Of a stretch of DNA of 64,000 nt, positions 21,119 to 30,150 are shown piece after piece. The stretch lies in assembly GCA_963791575.1 (NCBI GenBank), contig CAWBSY010000001.1, positions 1 through 64,000 of the forward strand, written 5' to 3'. The notes under the pieces were generated by a model. The model searched no databases. It saw only the letters and a program-made list of their open reading frames with translations, and was not told the DNA's origin. The position numbers were made by a program, and so were the translations under genes. The stretch is from JAOAPG01 sp963791575 (lineage in GTDB: Bacteria; Acidobacteriota; Terriglobia; Terriglobales; Acidobacteriaceae). Position 1 is the first letter of the stretch, and every line of letters starts with the position of its first letter.

Positions 21119-21994
21119 TCAGCCGCTTCCGATTTTGAAGACGTTGTGGTTCTGGTGCGAGTGGCTGCGGGATGAAGATAAGTTTTCCATGCGCACCTCT
21201 TGAGCTACTCCACTCTTCGTGGCTCCCGTGCGGAAAGATCTCAGGAGCAATCCGCATTGCCAACGCCCATGCGGTGATTGTAGTTGCTTGCGGTAGCGTC
21301 GGCTCAACCGCAGACGAGTGCCATCTTCAAGCAGGACTTCATATTCGCCATCTTCGCCGAGCTTTAGACCTCGAACCCGGTCGAGGTTCACGATGGTCGA
21401 ACGGTGGATCCGACAAAAGATAGTCGGATCCAGTTCCTGCTCGAGTTCTGCCAAGCTGCGACGCAACAGGTGTGTCTTCGAGCCTAGGTGTAGGCACGCG
21501 TAGTAGTCGGCGGCTTCGATCCAATCAATCTCGGAAATTTTCAAGAACGAGACCCGTCCGGCACTCTTCACCGCCAGTCGGTCCGTATTTCGTGGCGAAT
21601 TTCTGCCTTGACGAATTCTGTCCTTCGCACGACTCAGAGCACACTCGAATCGAGCATTGTCGAACGGCTTCAACAGATAATCGAGCGCTCCGGCGTCGAA
21701 AGCGCGTAACGCGTATTGATCGTAAGCGGTCACAAAGACGACAGCAGGAGGTAGATCTCCGCCCAGCAGTTCGAGGACATCGAAGCCATCGCATTCCGGC
21801 ATCTGGACATCGAGGAAAACTAAATCCGGCCTCTCTCTGCGAATTTCCGTCAGAGCCGTCGCCCCAGAATCGCATTCGCTTACAATTTCGATCTCCGGAT
21901 CAAGCCGCAGCAGCACGGAAAGATTGCTGCGCGCGAGCGGTTCGTCATCCACGACAACGGTGCGAATCTTTGTGGAACCTTCTTTCAGGTTCAC
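21119..21994 (-). CDS. LytTR response regulator
   Basis: 291 residues from GTG 21994. The receiver domain (about 10-120) has VVDDEP, phospho-Asp in LVFLDVQMP, VTAYDQYALRAF and LLKPF. The LytTR DNA-binding domain (about 150-250) has ISEIDWIEAADYYACLHLG, CRIHRSTIVNLDRVRGLK and LRLSRRYRKQL. The last 40 or so residues (from SPHGRWQC) look like untranslated sequence read through, and a +1 or -1 slip near 21279 would stop the protein at once. It lies 3 nt after the kinase gene, with its AGGAG inside the kinase's last codons: coupled two-component pair. Confidence 0.85.
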   Translation of the reverse strand: MNLKEGSTKIRTVVVDDEPLARSNLSVLLRLDPEIEIVSECDSGATALTEIRRERPDLVFLDVQMPECDGFDVLELLGGDLPPAVVFVTAYDQYALRAFDAGALDYLLKPFDNARFECALSRAKDRIRQGRNSPRNTDRLAVKSAGRVSFLKISEIDWIEAADYYACLHLGSKTHLLRRSLAELEQELDPTIFCRIHRSTIVNLDRVRGLKLGEDGEYEVLLEDGTRLRLSRRYRKQLQSPHGRWQCGLLLRSFRTGATKSGVAQEVRMENLSSSRSHSHQNHNVFKIGSG

Positions 21995-21997
21995 CCA

Positions 21998-23097
21998 TCA
22001 CTCCTTGAATGGCAGGCAGAGCAATACTTCCACGCCTCCGGCTTCCTGATTTCGCATTTTCAACTCGAACTGGTTTCCGTAGAGGCTTTTCAGGCGAGTT
22101 CGCACATTCGATATCCCGATCCCCGAATGCGCTTCTTCCCAATCCGCAGCCAGGCTTGGACCGTCGTTACAGACGCTGAGCCTGAGCATGCCATTGGAAC
22201 GAACTGCGGCAATCCGAATTGCGCCTCCCTGAACGTCGTTTCGCGATGCCATGTTTGACTGCATTCTCCACCATTGGCTGCAAAATCAAGCTGGGAACCT
22301 GAGCTGCGAAAAGTTCCTCCGGGAACATCCACGCTGAACTGAAGGCGTTCAGCAAATCGTACTTTCTGAATGTCGAGATATCTTTGGGCGAACTCCAACT
22401 CCTCTTCCAGCGGAACCTCTTGCCGATCGGAATCTTTGACGACGCGGCGCAGAAAGTCGCTCAGCTCGGCAATCATACTCACGGCCGCATCGTTTCGTTT
22501 CTCCCGCACCAGGCCAGCAATGGCATTGAGCGTGTTGAACAGAAAATGTGGCTCGATTTGTCTCCGCAGCGCGTTGAGCTGCGCCTTCGAAAGCTGTTCG
22601 TTGAGACGCGCAGTCTCCGTTTGTTGATGCGCCAATCGCTTTTGTGAGTCCAGCATGTAGCTGATTAGAAGGATGGCACCGTAAAGAATTACGTAGGAGA
22701 GCAGGCCGTTGTAGAACTTGTGCAGCCAAAGATACGCAAATGTTTCTTGACCCGGCGGCTTCGCCCACGGATTTAGCAACTCTTCGAGCGAAGCGATCCA
22801 AGCGGCGCAGATCAGGCCGATGGCGGCACAGGCGGCAAGGTGTGTGCCCCATGCGGAGAGGCTTCTCCACTGCGCCAAAGGATATTTGCGGCCCAGTCGC
22901 AATACAAGCGGCGTGGCTAGCGCCCACGGCAGCCACGAAAGCAGCAGGGTCAGGAACAGGGACGTCCAGGCGTGGTGCATCCCTTCCGCACGCATCACAA
23001 ATACATTCTGTGTCGCGTCGAACAGCCCAACACCAGACCAGATAGCTGCAATCCAAAACCATCGTGGCGACTCGACGCTTGTGCGGATCGACTCCAT
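21998..23097 (-). pseudogene. LytS-type sensor histidine kinase, two frameshifts
   Basis: The N-terminal half has about four membrane helices (SLFLTLLLSWLPWALATPLV, LAACAAIGLICAAWIASL, LLSYVILYGAILLISYML). The kinase core follows: NALRRQIEPHFLFNTLNAIA (phospho-His, His_kinase family). After an extra base near 22317-22323 comes LILQPMVENAVKHG (N box). After another near 22233-22240 come GGAIRIAAV, CNDGP and SGIGISNVRTRL (G box). Repaired length is 366, normal for LytS/YehU kinases. It probably phosphorylates the LytTR regulator downstream. ATG 23097 is divergent from cytochrome P460. Confidence 0.85.
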
Positions 23098-23210
23098 ACG
23101 GAGAATCGTATTCTACGACTCCGCCCAAGACGCCAACAATGCAGCCAATCGCCTGCCCTTTGCAGCCGGCGGTCTGGTCTTACGGAGAGTGCGGCGCGAT
23201 ACTGCTCCGC

Positions 23211-23822
23211 ATGCTCACAAAAATGATGGCCCTACTGATCGGGGTGATGGTTCTATTGTCCTTGATCGCCTTCGGCCAATACTCCACAACGCCGACTCCC
23301 GGCCCGCAATACACTAACGACGTCCAGCTCAAATTCCCCGAGCACTATCGCGATTGGGTGTATCTGACAACCGGGTTCGACATGAGTTACAACCCGGCGA
23401 TGCAGATGGCCGACCATCACATGTTCGACAATGTGTTCGTGAATCCTGAGTCGTACAAGGCGTTCGTGGAAACGGGTACTTGGCCGGACAAGACGATTCT
23501 CGTCCTTGAGGCTCGCGGCGCCGAGGGCCGGGGATCAATTAACCAGAAAGGAAATTACCAGGGCACCAAGGTTATGGCGGTTGAGGTCCACGTAAAAGAC
23601 GAAGCGCGATTTCCGGGAAAGTGGGCTTTCTTTGGCTTTGATGATGGTAAGACTGCGAAGATGATTCCAACGACCGCTTCGTGTTATAGCTGCCATGCCG
23701 AACATGCCGCTGTTGATACAACGTTTGTGCAGTTCTATCCAACCCTGCTGCCGATTGCTAAGAGCAAAGGCACGCTCAGCGCGTCATATCAGAAGGAGGC
23801 TGCGGCACCGGCGCAGAAGTAG
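23211..23822 (+). CDS. Cytochrome P460 family protein
   Basis: 203 residues. I pick ATG 23211 because it opens a signal anchor or peptide (MMALLIGVMVLLSLIAFG before QYSTTP). The domain follows as FPEHYRDWVYLTTGFDMSYN, HMFDNVFVNPESYKAFVETG, WPDKTILVLEARGAE. The C-terminal CYSCH binds heme c, followed by HAAVDTTFVQFYPTL. P460 cytochromes oxidise hydroxylamine/NO or are electron carriers. Many acidobacterial copies, like this one, stand alone. The cross-linking Lys cannot be assigned with certainty. It is divergent from the LytS gene, sharing a short upstream region. Confidence 0.85.
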   Translation: MLTKMMALLIGVMVLLSLIAFGQYSTTPTPGPQYTNDVQLKFPEHYRDWVYLTTGFDMSYNPAMQMADHHMFDNVFVNPESYKAFVETGTWPDKTILVLEARGAEGRGSINQKGNYQGTKVMAVEVHVKDEARFPGKWAFFGFDDGKTAKMIPTTASCYSCHAEHAAVDTTFVQFYPTLLPIAKSKGTLSASYQKEAAAPAQK

Positions 23823-23855
23823 CTGTTCAATTTGCAATTCAGATTCGCCGACGCT

Positions 23856-25083
23856 CTACAACTTCGCCCCCACCGCGCTTTGTGCCTCGCGATCTCGCGG
23901 CACTATCCTTCCGCCTTTACTGAATCTGTACATTTCTCCTCGCCAGTAAAAGTTCCGGCTGACGAAACTTCCCGCCCAGGTAAAGAATCCCAGAAAATCA
24001 CGAAGCGGATAAAGCCAGCAATAATAAAGCGCGCGCGGATCGCGGATCACTCCCCATCCCACTGCAATCGACTGCAGCACTCGATTGAGGAAAGCCGCCG
24101 TAAACAGGCCAATTCCTAACCTCACATTTCCTAATGCCGAAGCAGCGACGAATCCGAGAACGCCAAATGGCATGGCATAAGTGAACCCGCTCCCGATATG
24201 TCCCAGCGGACGCGAATAACGCGTGCTCTTCATCCAGCGCAACTGGTCGCCGATGGTGCGCGCAATCGATCGTGGCGTTAGAACGTGTCCGACAATTTCA
24301 TGCGAGAAAATAACTTTGTATCCTGCGGCCCAAATCTTGTTTCCCAACTCATAATCATCGGAGTAGTAGTCTGCGGTGACGGCGATTCCGCCAATCTTCT
24401 CCAGCGCGTCGCGACGAAATGCCACGGCTGGACCGAGCGCAAAGCGAATTCCCTCAAGCATGTCAGCGACGATCACTCCCGAGGGCATTTCGATTGACAT
24501 TCCCAAGGCCTCGAGCGAAGAAAAAAAATCTCCCGCGGAAACGCCGCGATAAGGACAAGTCACCAGCCCAATCTTTGGGTCCAGCAACGCCGGAATGATG
24601 TTGCGCAAGAAGTCTTTCGAAACCATTACGTCGCTGTCGCTGGTTACAAAATAATTGGCCGTCGACAACGGAATCATCTTGTCCAGCGAGAATACTTTCG
24701 CATTAGGCCATGTAGGCGGCCCGGAAAATACGATCCGGCTTTTCACTTGCGGATATCGCTTGCGTACATTTTCGGCAATTGCCACGGCGGAATTCCCGGC
24801 GTCTCGCGCCCCAATGACAATTTCGAATGCCGGATAGTTCTGTTGAAAGAAGCTCGACAGGTTCTCCGCCAAGCGAGGTTCGTTCCCGTGGATGGGTTTA
24901 AAGATGGTAACGGGAGGAAGCGAAGCTTCAGGAGTAGCTTCCGCAACAGCTTTGTCGGCAAGCGCAGCACGCTTGTAACGCTGAGCTGCGACCAAAACCA
25001 TGATCAGAAAAATTGTTGACGAAGCTCAGCCCAACGAGCGCGAATCCCAGCAGCACACGCCAAGCGAGTACCGCTGCGCTCAC
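23856..25083 (-). pseudogene. hpnI: HpnI-like glycosyltransferase (GT21), one frameshift at N-terminus
   Basis: The GTG at 25083 overlaps the upstream stop (GTGA). The N-terminal membrane helix (VLLGFALVGLSF) is cut by an extra T in a T5 run (25008-25012) and resumes as MVLVAAQRYKRA. The catalytic core is intact: TIFKPIHGNEPRLAENLSSF, TSDSDVMVSKDF (DxD-like), TADYYSDDYELG and DQLRWMKSTR ((Q/R)xxRW), then C-terminal membrane helices. This is the ceramide-glucosyltransferase-like family including HpnI, which adds N-acetylglucosamine to bacteriohopanetetrol. ATG 25000 could still start a shorter protein lacking the helix. Confidence 0.8.
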
Positions 25084-26945
25084 CGAGAAAGGTCCCGGTT
25101 GGTGAAGATAAACTTGCCTCCATTGCGCGCCAGGACATATTTATCCATGCCCTGCAACTCTTTGGGATTGTCATTGTCCGCCCACAAAAAAACTACTGTC
25201 GGCCCAGACCACATTGCAGCCAAAGATTGCGGAGTTTCAAACACCTGAGGAGAATCCGGAAACTTCGATCCATACCACAGGTTGCCGCTGGGCACATGCA
25301 AGATGTGCAGCGGAATACCAGTGTAGAAATTCAAAGTCGAAGCTTCATGATATTGACCATCAGCCACAACGACGTCCCCAGGCCGATAATGTTTTTCGAT
25401 GGCGACCGCAAGTTGTTTTGAAGAAAGTATAGGAGAAAACGTAACGAAGGCTGAATGCACGCAAGCTAAAAGGCCAACCATCATCAACGCAAGAACCCCG
25501 TTGCCATACCTAGGCTGACCACGTCTTCTGAAAAGCCAGTTCAAGCTGGCTCCGAGAAGAAGCGAAGCAACGGCGCCAAGCAGCGGAACTTGAAACGCGC
25601 CCATTGCCTCGGGCGTGAGGTCAAGAAAATGCCCGAGAGACAAATCGTATTCCGTGGGATTCTTCTGCAGAAGATCCGCGAGATCGGTGCCGGGAGCAGG
25701 TACGCGCGAAGAGAAAAGCACGGCGAGTCCTAAGGCCGATCCTGCCACGACTACCACCAGCAAAACCAACGACGAAATTCTTCCTGCGCGTCTTAGAGAT
25801 GAATCGGGTTCGCTCTCCGCTTCCTTGGCCAGCCAACCACCCAGTAGTAGCGCCAATCCTGGCACGGCCGGAATCGTGTAGTACTCCTGCCGCGTCGAAA
25901 AGCTGAAGAACACTAGAATGACCAACACCGACAGCGCGAAAAATAGATTTGCCCGTTGTCGCGGATTAAGCCCGGACCGCAACTCGCGCAACTTGCGCGG
26001 AACTTCCAGCACAGCCTGCGGAAGAAATGCCGCCCATGGTACCAGCCACACGAGCAGCAACACCCAGAAGATAAATAGCGGAACCGTATCGTAGCCAGCT
26101 GGAACTCGTTTGTTCACGTAACGCAGAAACTGCTCATTCACGAAATAGAACCAGAGGAACCCCTTGACCGCTCCTTGGCTGGGATTGCGCAGAGCCGCGA
26201 GGATGTGCCAAGGCGCTGCAATTACAAAGAAAATTAGCGTGCTGGAAAGAAGACGCAACTTGAGCAAGTGCCGCAGATTGTGCGTAAGAAGCAGGTAAAG
26301 CCCGATCGCGGCGAAAGGAAATACTAATCCAATCAAGCTCTTGGTAAGGACATTCAAGGCGCAAGTGGCAGCGAATCCCCAACAAGTCAGGCGTGATGGC
26401 GTTTCCTCGTCCAGCGAACGCAAAAAGAAAAACGCGCCGACCGTAAGCCACAATCCAACAATGACATCCGGTATTTCAAAGCGGGTGAAAATATACGGGC
26501 CGACACAGGTCGCGAGCACCATCGCGGAATAAAATCCGCCGCGTTCTCCGTAATACCGTTTACCCAAACCATAGACAGCAAAGAGCAAAAGCAGCACGCC
26601 GAGCATCAACGACAATCGCGTGCTCCAGTCGTGTACTCCGAACAATTCGTAGCTAGCAGCTACGGCCCAATACATAAGCGGCGCTTTTTCCAGATAGCGA
26701 ATACCATCGGTGTGCAGCGTCACCCAATCGTGTTGCAAAACCATTTCTCTCGCTGCTTCGGCATGAATCGTATCGACGTCATCCAGCAAGGGAGGAGTGA
26801 AAATTCCCGCCAGATAAATAGCTCCCCAGAACACCACGATAGTTAGCGCAGAGACCCAACGAAACTTGGATTTGGCCGGAAATACGAGAATGGGAACTGG
26901 GTCCGCGGCAACACTACGATTGAATGAGGGGACGGACAGGCTCAT
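25080..26945 (-). CDS. ArnT/PMT-like membrane glycosyltransferase (GT39/GT83)
   Basis: 621 residues with about 11-12 membrane helices. The acidic first loop PPLLDDVDTIHAEAAREMVL, followed by RYLEKAPLMYWAVAASYELF, is the signature of dolichyl- or undecaprenyl-phosphate sugar transferases such as ArnT. A C-terminal soluble domain contains HYRPGDVVVADGQYHEASTL and VPSGNLWYGSKFPDSP. It would transfer a sugar from a polyprenyl carrier to a lipid or protein outside the inner membrane. It overlaps the HpnI-like gene by 4 nt, suggesting a shared role in envelope lipid glycosylation. No frameshift is seen over 1.87 kb. Confidence 0.85.
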   Translation of the reverse strand: MSLSVPSFNRSVAADPVPILVFPAKSKFRWVSALTIVVFWGAIYLAGIFTPPLLDDVDTIHAEAAREMVLQHDWVTLHTDGIRYLEKAPLMYWAVAASYELFGVHDWSTRLSLMLGVLLLLFAVYGLGKRYYGERGGFYSAMVLATCVGPYIFTRFEIPDVIVGLWLTVGAFFFLRSLDEETPSRLTCWGFAATCALNVLTKSLIGLVFPFAAIGLYLLLTHNLRHLLKLRLLSSTLIFFVIAAPWHILAALRNPSQGAVKGFLWFYFVNEQFLRYVNKRVPAGYDTVPLFIFWVLLLVWLVPWAAFLPQAVLEVPRKLRELRSGLNPRQRANLFFALSVLVILVFFSFSTRQEYYTIPAVPGLALLLGGWLAKEAESEPDSSLRRAGRISSLVLLVVVVAGSALGLAVLFSSRVPAPGTDLADLLQKNPTEYDLSLGHFLDLTPEAMGAFQVPLLGAVASLLLGASLNWLFRRRGQPRYGNGVLALMMVGLLACVHSAFVTFSPILSSKQLAVAIEKHYRPGDVVVADGQYHEASTLNFYTGIPLHILHVPSGNLWYGSKFPDSPQVFETPQSLAAMWSGPTVVFLWADNDNPKELQGMDKYVLARNGGKFIFTNRDLSR

Positions 26946-26989
26946 GCAGTTTCCGGCCTCATTATACGAGAGTTGCGAGTCCGGGCGTA

Positions 26990-28628
26990 TTAACCAGATG
27001 CGCCCGACGCTGCCGCCGATGCTTCCCTGGGCTGCAAAAGCTTGGACTCCAGAACTTTGCGAATCTTTTGCGCCAGAGACTTCAAGGAAAACGGCTTTTG
27101 CAGGAAACGGGCGACTATGTCGATAGGACCATGTCGCAGCACAGTACTTTCCGCATAACCGGAAACGAACAGCACTTTCATGTCGGGCCGTTCGGTCGCG
27201 AGTTGTTCGGCGAGTTTGGTGCCTCCTACGCGAGGCATTACCACGTCTGTAATCATTAAATCGATGCTTCCTGTGTATTCCCTCGCTACTTGCAGCGCCT
27301 CATTTCCATCAGCTGGCTTGCAAGACGATGTATCCGCTCAGTTGCAGGAATTCGACCGTAGACCGGCGAACTGCTTCTTCATCTTCCACCAGCAAGATGG
27401 TTTCGCAGCCCCCGATGAAAGCGCTCTCCTGAAAAACTGATGGCGGCATTTCAGCAGCCTCCTTCTCGGCGCGGGGCAGATAAATCTTGAACGTCGCCCC
27501 CAATCCCGGCTCGCTGTAAACCCAGACAAAGCCTCCACTCTGCTTAACGATGCCGTATACCGTTGCCAGGCCCAGCCCGGTTCCACCGCCATCTTGCTTG
27601 GTGGTATAAAACGGCTCGAAGATGTGGGCTAAATGCTGAGGAGCGATTCCCTGCCCTGTATCCGACACAGCGAGCAGAACATAATCTCCCGCGGGAACCA
27701 TCGGCCGGCGATGGACATAGGTGTCGTCCAGATGGGAATCAGCAGTTTCAATGATTAGCCTTCCGCCATGTGGCATAGCATCCCGCGCATTTACCGCGAG
27801 ATTCATAACCACTTGTTCGATCTGGCTCCGGTCGGCTCTTATTCGCCCGAGATTCTTGCCTGGCACAATTACCAGTTCCACGTCTTCGCCAATCAGTCGC
27901 GGAAGCATTCTGCTGATCTCCTGTACGATGCTGTTCACGTCCAGCAACTGGAGAGCTTGCACCTGCTTGCGTCCGAAGGTTAGCAGTTGGCGTGTCAGGT
28001 CGGCAGCCCGTCGCGAAGCGGTCATGATCTCGTTTACATTGCGCCGAAGTGGATGCTCGACAGCCAGCGAATCGAGCATCAGTTCCGCATAGGCACTGAT
28101 GACCATGAGCAAATTATTGAAGTCGTGAGCTACTCCTCCCGCCAGGCGTCCAATGGCGTCCATTTTTCGCGCCTGCTGCAGTTCGCCCTCGAGGCGAAGC
28201 CGCTCGGTAATATCGCGGTCGGTTGAGATGAAATGCGTAATCTCACCATTCGTGCCGCGTAGTGAAGAGATGACTTTCTCAACGGTGAAAGTTTCGCCAT
28301 TCTTTTTGCGATTACAGACGGTTCCGCGAAAGATTCCGCCCGTCAAAATTATTTGCCACATCTCTTCGAAAATTTCCGTCGCTTGAATATCGGATTTGAG
28401 AATCCGCGGCGTTTTTCCGATCGTCTCGCCACGAGAGTAGCCAGTCAGATTTTCGAATGCGGGATTGACGTATTCGATAACGCCGGAGCAGCTTGTAATG
28501 ATGATCAGGTCTGCCGATTGCTCCGCTGCGCGGTTCAGTTTGATCGTCATTTCATCGGAGCGTGGGCTTGAGCTTTTCGAAGATGTGAGAGGCATGGGAG
28601 TTGCCGCACCTTGGGCTACCCTGTACAT
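26990..28628 (-). pseudogene. PAS hybrid sensor histidine kinase with receiver, frameshifted
   Basis: Order: PAS (SADLIIITSCSGVIEYVNPA, NLTGYSRGETIGKTP), PAC with ISTDRDITERL, HisKA with GRLAGGVAHDFNNLLMVI (phospho-His), HATPase (NLAVNARDAMPHGG, DTGQGI, GGGTGLGLATVYGIV), then a C-terminal receiver starting ETILLVEDEEAVRRSTVEFL. An extra base near 27308-27313 breaks the receiver; the next frame continues DGNEALQVAREY, LMITDVVMP (phospho-Asp), VSGYAE and FLQKPFSLKSL to the stop. Repaired length is 546. As written the protein ends after VLQAS and would lack the receiver. No membrane helix: a cytoplasmic sensor. Confidence 0.85.
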
Positions 28629-28750
28629 CGGAGATTCGCGACCAAGAATGTCGAGGAATCAATGAGGAAAACGCAAGAAGTGTGAGGAAGGTGCCGGTTC
28701 GGGAGGTGTTCGGCTTTAGGAAAGCTTACGTACTTTCGCGGAGTTTTAAA

Positions 28751-29713
28751 CTAAAAGTGTCGGGCTAAGAGCAGCACGGCGACTGTAACTCCGACTATCA
28801 ATACTGTGCCGATGGTGTAGATGTTCGCCCGCAACCAGCTTTTCGGCTTTCTGGTTTCAACCCAAGCTGGAAGGCGAGTAGAGGCTGAATTCTGATCCTC
28901 AGCCGCTTCACAATCCAGACACAGCTTGCGCCCTTCGGAAACCGGGAATCCACATCCCGCACAGGTTCGGAAGCTGACCGGCTTTGCTGGTTGGCTACTT
29001 TGAATCGCTGATTCCTTCGATACTTCAACCGGCGACGGAGCTTCTTCGACTTTCAATTGTTCAACTTCGATTTCTTCTGCCGATGGCGCGAGCTCTCTCG
29101 CAGCAATTTCTTGGACGCCGTGCTTAATCGCGTCCGCCTGCTCGACAGCCGTTTGAACCATTTCTCCCAGACGCTGCAATGCGATAACATCCCGTTCTTC
29201 AAAAGCATTAGGTCTGCTAGAAAGCAGTTCGAACAATCCCATAACTTCCTGCTGCTGCACGATCGGCATGACCATAACTGAGGCAATGCCCAGCGCGCGG
29301 CAGCTTTCCTGATTCACGCGAGAATCAGTTTCTGCGTTGTCGCAGCGTAATGTTTCGCGTGTCCGGATGCTCTCGCCAGTGAGTCCGGAATCAATCTGTA
29401 ACTGGGCACCGACCTCGGGCGCGGCCTGGCCGGTGCGTGCAGAGCAAATCATCATTTCATTCTGGCGCAGTGAGATGGACGCGGCCGAAGCTCCGGTAAT
29501 GTATTGCGCCCGCTCGACCAGCAACTGAAGTGTAGTGCGAAGATCACGCTCAGCTATTTCCGCCAGCGACCCGGCGTGGCGCTCTTCCGCTACCGGATGA
29601 TCTACAGGCGGGATCGCCGACAGCTTTTCGGACTCGGCATCGCCACGCGCCAATAGAGCGGGAACGGCATCAGCGCCACAAGGTTCCGCGTTGAGAATGG
29701 AGTAGTGTTCCAT
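28751..29713 (-). CDS. GAF-domain protein with zinc ribbon and C-terminal TM
   Basis: 320 residues. The GAF domain spans about 60-195 (LRTTLQLLVERAQYITGASA, VMVMPIVQQQEVMGLFELLS, RDVIALQRLGEMVQTAVEQA). A Glu/Val/Pro-rich linker follows. The zinc ribbon is CAGCGFPVSEGRKLCLDC (two CxxC pairs), and a single membrane helix (IYTIGTVLIVGVTVAVLLLA) ends the protein. The domain order suggests a tail-anchored cytoplasmic sensor of a small molecule or redox state. No catalytic output domain is present. It lies just upstream of the PAS hybrid kinase on the same strand with a 122-nt gap, so it may feed that kinase. Confidence 0.75.
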   Translation of the reverse strand: MEHYSILNAEPCGADAVPALLARGDAESEKLSAIPPVDHPVAEERHAGSLAEIAERDLRTTLQLLVERAQYITGASAASISLRQNEMMICSARTGQAAPEVGAQLQIDSGLTGESIRTRETLRCDNAETDSRVNQESCRALGIASVMVMPIVQQQEVMGLFELLSSRPNAFEERDVIALQRLGEMVQTAVEQADAIKHGVQEIAARELAPSAEEIEVEQLKVEEAPSPVEVSKESAIQSSQPAKPVSFRTCAGCGFPVSEGRKLCLDCEAAEDQNSASTRLPAWVETRKPKSWLRANIYTIGTVLIVGVTVAVLLLARHF

Positions 29714-30150
29714 TTAATTCAGAGCTATGACGCGAGTCTCACAGCTAGAGGAACACCTGTCAAGAATACCGTCGTAACAAAGGTCTCAGGGCGTGAAAAT
29801 CTATGAAAACAGGGTTACCGCTTGCATGCAGCATGGTAAGTTGCCGGGCATTACTCAATGTAAATCCAATATTGTACGTACAACTTGTGCACTTCCCGCA
29901 AGTTAAAGACGCGCCAATTAATAATCAACAACTTAGCTTATTGATAATACAATTCCAGAGAAGTACGGGCTTCCTCGCCGCAGAATTCGTGGCTCGCTGT
30001 CTGCTTGGAATACCACACAGGAGCGTGCAGGAGGCCGCAGGCGGGACTTTCTTGCCTGGGTCTGCCCAGGGCCCATCCCGTCCATTTCGATTTGCCTGGC
30101 GACTCCGTAGCGCGAAGTTTGCATATAGCTATAGTAGTACGGGAACGGAA
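29714..30150. other. Intergenic region with a perfect palindrome
   Basis: This 437-nt stretch has no supported gene. It holds TTGTACGTACAA (29872-29883), a 12-bp palindrome about 160 nt before the GAF-protein start, and a CTGGGTCTGCCCAGG hairpin near 30057. Confidence 0.5.

Noticed and set aside
22349..23128. 259-codon minus-strand frame with a different reading of the kinase region
   Set aside because: Out of frame with the membrane helices and the phospho-His motif of the LytS-like gene.
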